Numbered from the stretch's first letter, positions 33,232 through 45,926 are shown. The stretch is DNA of 64,000 nt from Peromyscus leucopus (GCF_004664715.2 NC_051071.1:1202001-1266000); one strand, 5' to 3'. Notes: generated by a model not told the origin, from the sequence alone. Translations and numbers: made by a program.

Positions 33232-33516
33232 CGGAGGGAGGGAGGGGGGGGGAGGGAGGGAGAAGGGGGGAGGGGAGGGAGGGGGAGGGAGGGAGAGGGA
33301 GGGAGAAGGGGGGAGGGGGAGGGAGGGGGAGGGAGGGGGAGGGAGGGAGAAGGGGGAGGGGGAGGGAGGGGGAGGGAGGGAGAAGGGGGGAGGGGGAGGA
33401 GGGGGAGGGAGGGAGAAGGGGGGAGGGGGAGGGAGGGGGAGGGAGGGAGAGGAAGGAAGGAAGGAAGGAAGGAAGGAAGGAAGGAAGGAAGGAAGGAAGG
33501 AAGGAAGGAAGGAAAG
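33232..33516. repeat. Polypurine (GGGA)n/(GGAA)n tract
   Basis: About 285 bp of almost uninterrupted G and A: GGGAGGGGGA-type units to 33450, then pure GGAA to 33514. It can form G-quadruplex or triplex structures. On the Sorcs2 sense strand it is a polypyrimidine tract 1.04 kb before the exon acceptor. Poly-Gly/Arg/Glu and Pro/Ser/Leu frames are artefacts. Confidence 0.95.
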
Positions 33517-34384
33517 CCAGACAACCCAGGGGGAGACAGAGATTGATCTGCAATTACTCTGCTAGTGGCTGGATTCTCATGTACATCAAATTCCATTTCA
33601 TTCACTGCCAGTCCATATTACCAATACCTAACAGCCCTGTTGCCATGGGAACCCTGGGAGGTGGACCTGGGCACACTTGGTTCTGGTAGAAGTCCTTAGT
33701 CTCCTTAATTTGGGGTTACCACACTGGCCATGTCCACCCCTCTCTCTGCTCCTCTCTCATCACGAGCAGAACTTTGCAGGCACGGGTCCCAAGAGGCTGA
33801 CTGATCAAGTATCTGTTTTTCCCTGGTGATTAGAGCAGGGAGACAGAAGGAGCGGGTGTCGGTGAGCTGGGACGGCTTGTAGCCAAGAGGCAGGGATGAT
33901 TAAAGAGAAGAGCCTTGTCAACGAAGGCAAGATTGCCTCTACCTCTCTCCGAACAAAGCGATTCCTTCCCGTCAGCACGTGGCCTGCCCGAGTCAGAGAT
34001 GATCCTCCCAATACAGAAGAGGTAGGGCAGAGTGACAGGGCTTTGCTGGGCAGGAGACAAGTGTGGTCTTAACCTATTGATTTATATTTCATATCGTCTG
34101 CTCTCCCAGGGGGCTTCTGAGGAACTGGAGTGTGACAGCTGGAAGGGACTTCAAAGTCAGTTTTACCCACTTGCCCAGGATGAAATCGTCACCCTAACCT
34201 GGTTCATGGCCCAGGCCACCAGGTGGGGCTCACCCTCCATTCTGGGACCAGGTCCTTGGTGGCTCAGAAGCTGAGAGGTGGGCAGTCTCCCCAGAACTCC
34301 TGCCTTCATACTCAGATTCTATTGCTGTGGATGGGTCCACTCACGCCTCCTGGGGACAGTCTCCACTCAAGACTAGGCCTCATG

Positions 34385-34469
34385 CCATACCCACGGCAAC
34401 CAGGCCTTTGCATACAGCCCTGTCCTGTGAATCAGTGCCTCGCCTGGCACCCTCTGCCCTTGCATTACC
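34385..34469 (+). mobile_element. L2 LINE fragment
   Basis: GGCCTTTGCATACAGCCCTG and GCCTGGCACCCTCTGCCCTT match the L2 3' region (GGCCTTTGCACATGC, CTGCCTGGAACAC). The ORR1-like LTR truncates it on the right. Confidence 0.5.
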
Positions 34470-34856
34470 TGTGGTGATTTGAATGCAGATGCCCTCCCTA
34501 GGCTCACATAAAATGGATCTGTGGTCACTAGTTGGTGAACTATTTAGGAAGGATTAGCAGATGTGGCACTGTTGGAGGAGGTGTGTCGCTGGGGGTTGGC
34601 TTTGAGGTTTCAAAAGCCCATGCCAGGCCCAGACTTGTGATTGCACACTCTCAGTCTCTGCATGCATACTGTAGATCAGGATGTAAGCTCTCAGCTAGGG
34701 CTCCAGAACCATGCCTGCTTGCCTGCCTGCTCGCCATGATGAGTATGGACTCACCCTCTGAAACTGTAAGCAAGCCCCCAATTAAATGGTTCCTTTGGTA
34801 GGTTGCCTTGGTCATGGTGTCTCTTCCCAGCCATAGAACTGTAAATAAGCTACTAC
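34470..34856 (+). mobile_element. ORR1-like MaLR solo LTR
   Basis: TGTGGTGATTTGAATGCAGA, CTGTTGGAGGAGGTGTGTCG, GGCTTTGAGGTTTCAAAAGC, TAAGCTCTCAGCTAGGGCTC and GTTGCCTTGGTCATGGTGTC are in ORR1 order. No internal sequence remains. Confidence 0.88.
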
Positions 34857-34859
34857 TCC

Positions 34860-37360
34860 GTCTCTTGGTCACTCCATTGGCCTCCAGACCTCTGTCTATC
34901 CCAGACTGCCTCTAAGAAGGTTTCCAGACCCCCACACTAGGTTCAGCTCCTCATGATGCCCCCCCCATACCACAAAGCTCATACATAGCTCTGTCCTGTG
35001 TTTAAGTGTGAGCACTGGACAGTATTGGACATGGTACACACCAGGTAACAAGTGTGCTGTTAGGGCCTAAGCAGCAAAACATCAAAACAGTTATGCCAGA
35101 CAGGGGTCTTCTTCACCCTGACTGCATACTCACAAGTCACCCCCACTTCCACAAAGAGGACATGCCATTCGGTCCTTGCTTAGGAGGACTGAGTCCCTGT
35201 GCCACTGTCCCTGTAACTCCCAGTGGAAGTTTGGGCTTCCGAATCAGAGGTCCGGGACCGTCTTGCTAGGGACTGCAACAAGGAGACCACTGGGACTGGG
35301 AAAGCCAGGCAGCAAGGAAGTCACCACCTAAGACCCACCCTACCCCATGTCCCCAGTCTCCCGATCAACAGTGACAACACAGTGGAGAGGACCCACAGCC
35401 ATAGCCACGGGCATGGCCACACCTTGACAAGGGTGTAGCCATGTTGTGGGGCTCACTCACTCAGCCCTTCAGATGCAGAGCCCCCAAGACGGTCTCATTG
35501 GCATCGCTGTCCCTCAGATGGAGAAACAAAACACAGAGAGTCCAAATGTTTTGCCAAACCATACATGCTATGAGCCAAACCAGGGCTCAGCCCTGAGTCT
35601 TCTCAAGAGAGAGCAGGCTCCTTCCTGTCGGGCCAGAAGCGGTTTCAGTAGCTTCTATCAGATGTGGTTTCGAGGACCTCAGAATTGTGACACACCCTTT
35701 CAGGGGTCCTGGCTACAACTGAAACCTCCCAGGAGCCGTCTACAGCATGGGTGGAGTCCTCACAGCTGCGGGCAGTTTGATCCGCACAGACAGGAAGCAG
35801 GAATGTTGAAGCGCTTTTGACAGAGGCTGCCCACACCCCTGGCCCACAGGAGCCCTGCCCAGAAGGCAGGGGCCACCAAGCAGGAAATAAGAGCAGCTCC
35901 ATGAGGCAGCAGTGGTCACTAGTCACCCTTTACTGTCACCCTGCATCTCCTGTCACTTCTGATCTTCTGGGTCTTAATCTCAAGGGTGCTGGGTGCCTGT
36001 TCTGCTGACCATGCAGAGCTCATCTGACCTTGACTGGCACATCACAGGAGAGGCCATTACAGCAGTTCCCTTTTAATGCTGAGGAGACTGACATACCAAT
36101 CTAAGAAACCCACCTAGCATCATAAATAGCACACATATCCTGCCAAGCCCAGGGCTTTCCTGGGTTCAGTGTTCATCACTGTCCCCAGTCCTGGTGATCT
36201 CACTTTCCCAGCACAGGACATAAAGATTTTGGTGGACCTCCAAGGCACCGTCACCCTGAAAGCTAACCATGACATCCAGTTATGGAGGATCTGAGACCAC
36301 TTGGAGCCCCCTGAAGAAACAGGGCCTGGCCAACAGTGTTGTTGGGGGATAAACCCAAGCCAGCTATTAAGCCCGTTTGAGCCTGTCCCCCGCCTTCAAT
36401 GTGGAACTCACTCCCGAATAACCTGACAATGGGGCTCTGAGGTTTGCAAAGTGACTGCCGTGGGTCAGCAAGTCCACCGAATCCTCCCTCACACCCCGCC
36501 AGCATCTGCTGGCCGGGCCAGCTATTCTCAGGATGCTGCAGGGGGGCACATCAGAACATCACTACTCAGGGGAGGGTCTCAGTGTCCTGTGACACTGAGC
36601 CTGTCCCTACTGTACCCCAAGGTTTCATCCCAACACAGTGAGTCAAGAAACCAGCGCTTTGCAGAGCAACCCATAGACCTGAAGGATGGCCCTAAGCTTA
36701 GCCTTCACCTGTCTGCTCGCCAAAGCACATGCCGCTTCCTCAGCGGCATTAGGACTAGAAGCCAGGGAAGCCCTTGCCTCACACTGAGGTCCACACTTTC
36801 AGAACAGCCCTCAGAGAAGGGTTCAGAAGCAGTTTGCCTTCCTGGAGCCAAGAATAATCACAAGGAAAGGGGTGGGAGGTGGGCAGGCAGGAGGGAGCCA
36901 ACAAATTCTCAGGCCCAGTTCACAGTCAATCAACAGACACCATTTGGCACCAGGAAGGCAGAGAGGAGGGGAAGGGTGACTCCCCACAGGAAGGGAGGGA
37001 GAAGAGGAAGGAAGAAGGCCTTGTGAATCCAGCACCAGAAATCATGAGAAAAGTGAGAGGCCGGAGTCAGTGGTCCATTTACCACAGAGGCCCCATGCAT
37101 TAGCAAACCCTCCTGCCCCAGGAGCCTGCCCTTGGTGGGGTCTAGCCTGGGGTCTCATTCCCCCTAGTCCAAGACCAGTCACCAGGCTTCCCAGATCTAC
37201 TTGTCTGTGCAGACCCTGGTCAGGCCACACCTCTGACACTCACATTCAGAAGCTGGCCCGGTGCTCATGGTCCATTTATCCACATGGGGATCAGAGCTCC
37301 TCTGTCTTCCTGGAGGCCTGGTCCTCTCCATTCCCATGGTCACTGCTTGGTCCCTTGGAC
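34860..37360. other. Intronic sequence, largely unassigned
   Basis: Contains a MIR-like stretch near 35505-35580 (CCCTCAGATGGAGAAACAAA). The 191-codon frame at 36451-37026 has no domain and overlaps shorter frames in other phases, so no gene is called. Confidence 0.45.

Positions 37361-37362
<2 letters not shown>

Positions 37363-37412
<50 letters not shown>
37363..37412. repeat. (GT)n microsatellite
   Basis: About 24 pure GT units, immediately followed by an L2-like segment. Confidence 0.97.
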
Positions 37413-37414
<2 letters not shown>

Positions 37415-37600
37415 GGATTCCCATGCCTGGAACACCCCTTCCACTCTGGGCCACCCTCTCCTCATCATTCTTAAGCTCCTTCCTCCAGGAAGCTTTCCCA
37501 CAGGCTGGGTGCTCCAGGGGAAGGACCCACATCTGCCTCTGGCCCACACTGGCTCCAGAGCCTAGCCAGGGGCCAGCACATTAGTAATTGCTGAGCAAAG
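37415..37600 (+). mobile_element. L2 LINE 3' remnant
   Basis: CCATGCCTGGAACACCCCTT, CTCCAGGAAGCTTTCCC and GGGGCCAGCACATTAGTAAT follow L2 order up to the TTGCTGAGCAAA end. Confidence 0.6.
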
Positions 37601-37964
37601 TAATCAACTGAGAACCAGCTCAGATGAACAAGACCAGTTAGCTCCCGGTGAGGCATTCCCACACTGCCTTACTTGTGACCTGCCCAGGTGTGGAGGTGGG
37701 CTCTAGGATAGGGAGTATCCTGCCATCCCATCAGAACCCACACACTTGGGGGCAGAAGCTCAGTCCGAGATGGATCTGCACTCCCATCTCCCTGTACTAT
37801 GACACACTGGCCCTCATAGGAGGGAAGGTCCCAGAGAGGGAAGGTGCTGGTGTGTGGGTAGGGGAGAGCAGGCTGCGGGAAAGCCTTTTCAACACCATTA
37901 AGTAAATCCTGTCCCCTCCACTCCATGCATGATATGCACCCCACACAGCACCATGGGCGGATGG

Positions 37965-38065
37965 GGTGACCACTCTCACTACACAGATAAACAAAGGAGG
38001 GGAACAGAGACAAAAGCATGCCCCTGAGGTCACACAGCAAGAACGCGGCTGGGATTTGAGGGAGG
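37965..38065 (+). mobile_element. MIR SINE remnant
   Basis: ACACAGATAAACAAAGGAGG, TGAGGTCACACAGCAAGAAC and GCTGGGATTTGAG are MIR core and 3' marks. Confidence 0.7.
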
Positions 38066-39612
38066 GGACGAGTATAAAGGATGGTGACTTTAACAACGAA
38101 GGCAGGACAACCTCAAGGAGTCATCCAGCAAAATGCCTGGACACCACAGGCGCAGGGACCCTGACAGGGACAGGTAGCCAGAGTCCACATCTGTGGGGCC
38201 TGCACTCCCAGGCCCCAGCTAGGACAACTCTGCCTCTGCATTTAGCTTAAAGACTCTAAGCAAGGGCGCTGGCCAGGGTGTACGTGATGCGGCGTGTGCC
38301 ACCCATCGGAGAGCAGCAGTGGCCACACTCACCGGTCTCCATGCACAGTGTTCTGGAGAGGCTGTGGAGTCCTCCTAAGAGGGTGCTTCCTGCAGCAAGC
38401 CACAAGCTCCTGACCCCTGGGAGAGTAAGTGCTTTTGCCGGGCTGACCTGTCTCCACACCTTCCATCCTGTTCTAGAAAGTCCTGGTTCTCCTGGGCCTC
38501 AGCAGTTCCCCAGGCTCCACAGGGCTAAAGCTTACTTCCTCTGTCCCCTGGCTGCTCAAGGCTAAACCTCAACTCCAGTCTCTAACATGGAGTTCCCGGC
38601 TCCATCATGACTTCATCAAAAGGTCGCTGCCCTTCAGAGAATGGTTGTGCAAAGATGTGGCACCCTGTGAAGTGCTGTCCCTGGGGAAAGGGTAGCGTGG
38701 AGACCATTTTGAAATCACTCACCAGAAAGAGCACTCGCCCCAAATTCCCAGCAAACCAGAAGCTCTGGGCCAGAGGGGATTAGACATGGCCTAGTTAAGC
38801 TTACAGAGGCCCGCAGCCATGCTCTGCAGATGACAATGTATCTACTGTGCAAAGGACCACAGGTGGGTAGCCACATCTGGGGACAGGGAGCAAGAGCCCC
38901 AGCCCCAGAATGACCACCCCCTCCTCCATCATGAAGCAGGCTGGCCATCACTCTGGAGGCCCAAGGGTTGGAGGCCTTGGAGGCAGCCGTATGCCAGTGA
39001 CTCAGGTATCTATGGGGCCATGGTCAGGGGCTCGTCCTGAGTCAAAGATGGCCATCTCTGGTGCAGGCCACACACTTAGCCTGCTTGAGCCTCAGTGTCC
39101 CTAGCCACCCAGGTGGGGCAGGAGTTGGCCAGATCCAAGAGCCCTCACCAGGAATACCATACTCAGCCACAGAGGCTATTCTTACAGCTACCCAATGGTC
39201 CTCTCTTGGAATCATCTCAGCTGCCGCCCAGACACAGAGGAAAACCTTAGAAGAGCCAGAGGCAGGGTGGGAAAGACAGGCCTGTTCACCAACAAGACTC
39301 TTCCAAGGACCCTTCTACATGCGGTAGTGGGGGACATTAGCAGCCCTGCCTTTATACAGGAGAAAATCAGAGCAGCTAAAGAAATCTCAAACCCATTTGT
39401 CTTCTGACCTGGCAACTCCACATCTGGAGCTAGCTAGTCTGCAGATGTCCCTCCACCTGAAACTCAGATGTCCTGGGCAGCTCCAGCTGAAGACTGGAAG
39501 GAGCCCACTTCTAGCCCCGGGGCTGGGAGAAAGCACTCTGCCCCCCGGGATGCAGTGAAGAGCGAGTGAGTTCAGGGTGTAGCCTGTGCAGAGTGGGTAT
39601 GTCACTGAGGAG

Positions 39613-39930
39613 GCGGAGTTTAAGGTCAGGCTTGGGGTTAGGTCTAGGGGTTCGTGCCAGAACTAAGGCCAAGGCTGGGTTTGATTTTGGGCTAAGCAGA
39701 GGTAAAAGTTAAAGCTAGAGTTAGGATAAGGTTAGGAATGAACTTTCAGACCTTGTTAGACTACTTAGGACCAGAGCTTGGATTAGGGCTAGAGGTAGGG
39801 CTAGGGTTAGGATTCCGGTTAGGAGAGAGAGGAGGAGGGGAAAGAAGGAGGAGAGAAGAGACTGGGGAAGGGGAGAGGGGAGGAAGTGGAGGAAAAGGGA
39901 AGGAGGAGGAAGGAAATGGGAAGCATTTGA
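39613..39930. repeat. Degenerate TTAGGG-like tract followed by GA-rich DNA
   Basis: GGGGTTAGGTCTAGGGGTT, GTTAGGATAAGGTTAGG and GGGCTAGGGTTAGGATTCC units at 39633-39815 resemble telomere-type hexamers but are irregular. Polypurine (GGAGAGAGG-type) follows to 39930. Confidence 0.65.
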
Positions 39931-40370
39931 CAGAGCCCTCCAGACTCCCGCCCCTCTGCCTCTTGGAGGAATGCCAAGGAAAGAGACAAAAAGCCTGTGG
40001 CCACTCGGAGGCAGGCCCTAGCCGCCAAGGCCCAGAGGCAGCTCTCTGTGAAGGGTCAGGCTCCTGGTTACCTCTGCCCTGGGCCACAGAGAGTGCCAGC
40101 TCTGGGAGAAGCAGAAGAGAGCCCCGCCACTCTGCTAAAATGTGTTTCCCAACTTGTTACTGTTTTCTTATTATTTCAAAGTAACAGTGTATGAGAGAGG
40201 ACTTAAAAGATACACCAGTCAGATGAAAAAATAAAAATGCTTTAAACGCAGGAGAGGCCCGTCCTCAAACACCTCCTGGCCCCCTGTGTGCCAAGAAACA
40301 CCCTCCATCTGGACCCCATCCTTCCTTCTCGAGAACCAAGCCCATCACCTATGTCTCTAGGAATCCGGAG

Positions 40371-40409
40371 CGCAGTCTCCCCTGGCTGACAGCAGTCTCC
40401 CCTGGCTGA
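40371..40409 (+). repeat. 19-bp direct duplication
   Basis: GCAGTCTCCCCTGGCTGA occurs twice in tandem with a 19-bp period. Confidence 0.85.
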
Positions 40410-40874
40410 TGGGAGAGGAGATGAGAGGAGGAAGGGGAAGCAGGAACAGGAATGACCCATGTGACCCAGCCTGCAAGTGCCCACCGCCCTTCCTCACCGA
40501 GAGAAGCCAGGAGCTGGTGCCAAACAAGAGCTTTCATAACCAAGGCAAGGTCTCAGGGGGCACCAGATGCACAACTAGACCAGGGATAAGCCTTGGTATT
40601 TGTCATAACTCACCTTGTGGACACTTGTCATCTAGAGGAGTTTAAGGAGAGATGTTGAAGAGGCGCCCCACACCCTCTGCACAGCCAGCTGGGCCTCCGG
40701 GGAGGTGGTGTGGCTGGGATACTGGTTTCTACCTCTGCTCACTAACTGGACAGAACATGGACATCAGGGATGCATCTTCTTGTCACAAAGCTAGGCAATT
40801 CTCATGCCACCTCCTTATTGAGGTCCTACTGAGCCCTCTACATGGACATAACGTCTCTTAAACCTCTATAGCTC

Positions 40875-40985
40875 TACTCCCTGGGAGACATGTTGCCCCA
40901 TCTGTGAGAAGCTGGGGCACAATGAGGGAGGTTTGTTTGACCAAAGTCACACCACCCAGAGGTGGCGATATGGGCTTCTAGCCTG
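40875..40985 (+). mobile_element. MIR SINE remnant
   Basis: GCCCCATCTGTGAGAAGCTG, GGCACAATGAGGGAGG and CAAAGTCACACCACCCAGAG match MIR marks. Confidence 0.6.
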
Positions 40986-42184
40986 ACTTCTCACCACCAC
41001 ACAGCCTCGTTTGGCTGCCGTCAGCATTGCTGGGGGGGAAAGAGTGCCCTTTGCCAGATGAGAAAGCAACGATAGAGCAGGTGGCAACCATCTGAGTCCC
41101 GGCTCTGACCAGATTCACATCCTGAAGTGTAGTCTCTGCAGAATCAACTCCTCCCACCCTGAGCCACGAAGCCCTAGACAGCAGCCCGTATGGGCAGGCA
41201 GCAATGGAGGCCCCGTTCCTGTGTGGCCTTTGCCGGGAATGCAGTCTATGCGTCAGCACCACACTGTCGCCGGTACTCCAATCACACTCTGTGATAATGA
41301 ACCATTCCAGAAGAGGACCGAATGAGGCCTCCATCATCTCTGCAGAGGTGGATGCTAGCTCTGGTTTGAGAGGGGGGGAGGGTCTGTATTCACAGTTCCT
41401 ATGACTCCTCCACCTAGCGAAACTCAGCACAATTGAGTTGCAAAGCTGTTGTCAACATGGATCAGAGAAGCAGGCCAGCATGAAAGAAGGGCCACGTCCC
41501 ACACAGGTAAGGGTTGCCCTGGTCAGCTCCTCAGGGCATCAAAGGCCCTTTCTAGGCTTTCGGGGACAGGGGCTCCCATCCCTGCATTTGCCACAAGTAC
41601 TTTAAAGGTTTGGGGACTGAACAATTAAACACACAAGGCCACAGCCCCTAAACTCAGTCATTCAAACATGAGGATGGACAGATGTATGGCTCACCTCAAC
41701 ATGGCCACCCTGCTAAGCCTGAGATTCTTTTCTAGCAAACTTTAGGCTTGTTCCCTCTGTCCCACCTCCCCAGCACCTCTCTATACCCCAGGCCTCACTT
41801 CAGGGTCCCTATCTGGGATGGCTTTGGGGACCCGCTCCCCAGTTTGGCCAGGCCAAGTAGTGAAATATCTGGAGTCCTGCAGTTAGTTCTTAGATGGGGT
41901 AGACTGAGTGGTAACCCAAATGGTCCATAGGTCCAGGACCTGACTGTGGTCTTGAGTCTTTGTGTATGTCACTTAAGATCTCAAGGTGAAATGGCCTGAC
42001 ATTCCCAGACAGGCATCCTCGTCCAAGACAAAACAGTGGCTACATCCTAAGACAAGCAGAGAGAGTGATGTGTATAGCCAACAAAGGCGGGAATTGATGG
42101 AATTATTGCATTCTCCAACTTCCAGCCCCCAAGGAGTGAGGTCGGACCCAAGACACATTCCTGCGGCTATGCCACATATGGACA

Positions 42185-42310
42185 CTTTGTTACGACAGCC
42201 CAACAAACCAACAGACTCCTGCCTCCCACAGATGGGAACACTGAGGCTCCCCTAGCAAAGGTGGTGCACCCAGAAACTCTCCCCACGGGCAACTAGTAAC
42301 TCCAAATCTG
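42185..42310 (+). mobile_element. MIR SINE remnant
   Basis: CTCCCACAGATGGGAACACT followed by GAGGCTCCCCTAGCAAAGGT fits a diverged MIR core. Confidence 0.45.
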
Positions 42311-42539
42311 GGTCCCCTTTCCACTGTCTTTAACTGCTACTCACAAGAACTGGCTCCAGATGAAAGGGGAAGGGTCAGGCCCTGCTTGCTCCTTCCACAG
42401 GCCCTTAGGAAGAGGCTGGAGTCCCGCAGTGGCCACGGAGCTCAGATGACTCAGAGCCCTAACCCCTTCATCAGTCACCCGCCTTTCATGGGCACAAAAC
42501 CAGCACTTTAGAGAGGAGCTGAGAATGAGCTGGGAAAGG

Positions 42540-42960
42540 ACCCCATAAATCAAAATCAGCCAGCAGAAAATAAATGTATGAGCGTTACTGATCTGTAGAG
42601 AATTGCATTTCTACATTGACTCTGTTTAAGGGATAATGTGTGTTTTAATGGGCGGGTCTCTGCAGGCTTTCCCACTGCAGCCATCCCTTGCAAATATTAT
42701 TTACTCTCCATTTTTCAGAACCTGATTGAGTTTTAATTCACCGATCACTCTTTCTTAATAGTCACTGTAAGCAAAAGTTATTAATGAAATTACATGGTTC
42801 TCTTTTTTTATTTATTTATTTTTTGCCTCTGCTGTTCAACACGACGCTCATGGGCTCCTACCTGAAAGAGCTGGCGTTTCTCAGATCTATTTCTGGCAAT
42901 GAGAGGTAATTGGACAGGCCTTGGTGCCGTTTCTGCTCAGATGCTTCAATACTAGAAGTG
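42540..42960. promoter_or_regulatory. AT-rich candidate conserved non-coding element
   Basis: About 420 bp of non-repetitive AT-rich DNA in GC-rich surroundings, with many homeodomain or octamer-like cores: GAATTGCATTTC, TGTTTTAATGG, GAGTTTTAATTCACC, AAGTTATTAATGAAATTACA and GAGGTAATTGG. There is no long open frame and no repeat family match. It is the strongest candidate enhancer-like block in the window by composition, but conservation was not tested. Confidence 0.4.
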
Positions 42961-44493
42961 CCTGGGGTATCTCCCGCAGGTGGATGAGAGTTGCTGAGCC
43001 TACTTTGAAACCAGAAATTCCTTAACTAGCTCTCAGACCCTCCCCTTCCCCCCAGATCCCAGCAGACGGCCATATGTGCGCTGTCTCTGATAGTCTCTAT
43101 TGGAAACAAGCTATCATGTCAGAGCTGAGCGGCCTGGCACTGGGCAGCGGCAGGCTACCCTTGCTGGAGGAGGAAGTGGTAAGCAGGGTCAGCTGGGAGC
43201 AATGGCCTCTGGCATGCTCAGGAAGATGAGGCTTGGGTACCAGCTGAGGCAGACACCGTGGTGCCCAGTCCAGGCTGGGCCTGCAAGGGCTGGGGAAGGA
43301 AGGGCTTCTGTCCCATTTGGGGGCCATTGTGTGACTGACTTCTCTGATGGTTCTTAATTGCAGTCTCCCCTCTGGAGCCCAGGTACCCAGCTGCATGTAG
43401 CTGCGAGACAGAGGCTATGCAGTGCCGTGGGACGGGATGCCCAGGGCAGTGACTGTGCCTCTCCCGAGGCTGTCTGGGGGAGGGGGGTAGAGGTGCCTGC
43501 TCCCTGGGAAAAGCCTTCACAGAGGTTTAAAAACTGCCTTGGTGGATAGTGGGAGGAGCTGAAGTTATGTCCTCTGCAGCAGGGAGGAGGGGAGTATGGG
43601 GACATGTGGATATGGGGTTCCTAAAGGAGGAAATTGTTCAGCTGTACTTATGGAAGGGACCTGACATCAGTTCCTGGGAAAGGCTGGCCTCTGATGCCTG
43701 CAGCCTCGGGCACAGCATGCTTCTCTTAAGCCTCTCCTCCTACTGCATGCCAGTGTCTGACTAGCTGCCACTGCATAGGGATGCCCACACAGCTGACCAG
43801 CATGTCCGAGTGGCCGTCTTGTCCACACACAAGCAGGATCAATCACATCTGGGTGATCAGACAGCTCAGTCTGACGTTCAGGGCCATCCTGAAACAAACG
43901 TCTGCAGCAGAACTGCCCACGAAGGTACCCTTTGTGGGACTTTGACTGTAGTCTGGGCCTTGAACACCTCCCCAAGTCCAACGTATTAAAGGCTTTGCCC
44001 CCAGGGTTGGCCTCTGGAGGGGAGCAGAGGAGCCCTTAAGAAGTGGGGTCTGGTCAGAGGTCCTCACAATATTGAAACATACTCTGGAAGGGAATTGTGG
44101 GAACTTAGTCCCTTGCTTTGTCTTTTGGTGCCTCCCATGAGGTGAGCACTTTTGTTCCCATCTGTGTTCCCTCCCACCAAGATGTCACCGTGGGCCAAGC
44201 CAACAGAGCCAACTGACCATGGGCTGTTTTAACTGCCAAAACCAGGGGCCAAGACCCAGCTTTCCTGGTAGACGCTGGCACTCTTGGTGTATTACAGTCG
44301 CAAAAAGCTGACTGTCATATTTTCTTCTTCGCTAAGCTACTTCTTTCCCTTAAATAAGAAAATTTCACATCATCCCAAGAAAGGAAAGGGGGCGTGACTT
44401 GTCAACCCGCCAATGAGAGATCAGGGGGACCTGAGATTCGTAGCTTAAGCATCTGCAGAAAGCCTGACACCCCAAAAGCCCAGTGGTACTGGG

Positions 44494-44841
44494 GTGTGGT
44501 ACTTAATACTATCAACTTGATGGTGTCTAGAATCCTCTAGGAGACAAGGCTCGGGGGCGTGTCTGTGAAGATGATCCCAAAGAGGTAGAAGTGAGGAGGG
44601 AAGATTCAATCAATATGGGCAGGTAGCATCCCATGGGATGGGGTCCTGGGAGAAAGCGAGCTCACCAGCATCCATCTCTCCCTCTGCTTCCTGACTGTGG
44701 ACACTATGTGACCAGCTACTTCAAGGTCCTGTCACCACGCCTTCCCAGACACAATGGACTGTACCCTAAGACTGGGAGCCCAGAGAAACTCTTCCTCAGG
44801 CTGTTTTTGTCACAGCGGCAACAACAAAATACCTAATACAC
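44494..44841 (+). mobile_element. MTD-like MaLR solo LTR
   Basis: CTATCAACTTGATGGTGTCT, AGAATCCTCTAGGAGACAAG, CTTCCTGACTGTGGACACTA, TGTGACCAGCTACTTCAAG and a CACAGCGGCAACA end match the LTRs at 18230 and 32516. Confidence 0.85.
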
Positions 44842-45845
44842 CAGGGAATGCCGTCATTTAACCTAGACATTGCCGGGGCCGAAGGCAGGGCCCACAAGCT
44901 CAGGCAGCTGCTCTCTGAGAAGCCAGGCCCTGAGTGGAGGCTCACCCTGAGCCCTTAGTCTCTGTGAGGACAGACATCTGTGGTCCTTGCACAGCTGTGG
45001 CCTTTGCAATCTCTGCAAGGTCACCGCCGCTTTGAGGATGGTCAGGAGGAGGCCCTGGGTTCTGCTAATGTTCATGTCATTGACAGAAGTTGCCATAGCT
45101 GAGAACCTTGGAGGCCTAGGAATCTTCCAGTGTGTCCCCAGTTGAGGCTCAGGGCAGCCAATTAGACAGACGGAGCCGGCATATAGGGCAGCGGAAGAAG
45201 ACTCGTTACATTTGTGCTCTGAAGGCCCGAGACTTGATATTTTAAGGCGTTTTTTAAAAACAACATTTGGTGATTTCTAGAGCAGGTCTCCGCAGCTGTC
45301 TGCAGCATGTTCTCTAAGCATAGCGTGGCCTAGAGGAATGTAGCACTTGAGAGGGGTTTGGTGTAAATCCAACATATTTCTAGTGAGTCCCTTGCCTCTG
45401 CTTAGAAAAGGAATCCAGAGGCTTAGAAGGTTCTGCTTCCCCTGGCTACGTGGCTGTGGGCACAGGGCCAATCTCCCAGAGCCTTGAGCAATGTGTGTAT
45501 GAACTAATCAGCTGGGACATCCTCCCGCCCATGGTGGAAGGAGGGTTGAGAGGGTAGCCAGCACCACTTACGGCTCTCCAGCTCTCCTGTGGATGGAGAC
45601 ACCTCCAACTCTGCATCCCAGCATGTCGCCGAGCAGCCTTTAGGTTTGCGTGTCTCAGATGACAGTTTAGCTGGACCTGTACATTTCTAACCTGGACCAC
45701 ACAGGCTGCATCTGCGTCTTTGTCCACACCATACAAACCCTACAATACCCTTGACCTCCCTCTGGGCTGCTCCAGCTCTTGATGAACGTGCCATAAACCA
45801 ATAAGCCAGAAAGTGAACGACAAACATGTCTCAATAACCTTACCT

Positions 45846-45926
45846 TTGCTTTTGCGTTATTGGGGATGGGACCCAGGGCCTTGTTTATGTTAGTCATCTG
45901 CTTTACCACTGAACCACTGAGCCCCA
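45846..45926 (-). mobile_element. ID (BC1-derived) SINE, antisense
   Basis: The minus strand reads GGGGCTCAGTGGTTCAGTGG, then AAAGCAGATGACTAAC, AAGGCCCTGGGTCCCATCCC, then an A-rich tail. This is a diverged ID element with A- and B-box positions preserved. Confidence 0.82.

Noticed and set aside
33159..33605. Pro/Ser/Leu-rich and Gly/Arg/Glu-rich frames
   Set aside because: Polypurine tract artefact; nothing recognisable in the flanks.
36451..37026. 191-codon plus-strand frame
   Set aside because: No recognisable domain, shorter frames overlap in other phases, low-complexity Gly/Arg/Lys end, and no exon signals. Chance open frame in GC-rich DNA.
45846..45926. Possible tRNA or BC1-like RNA gene
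   Set aside because: It is a diverged ID SINE copy with an A-rich tail, not a conserved RNA locus.
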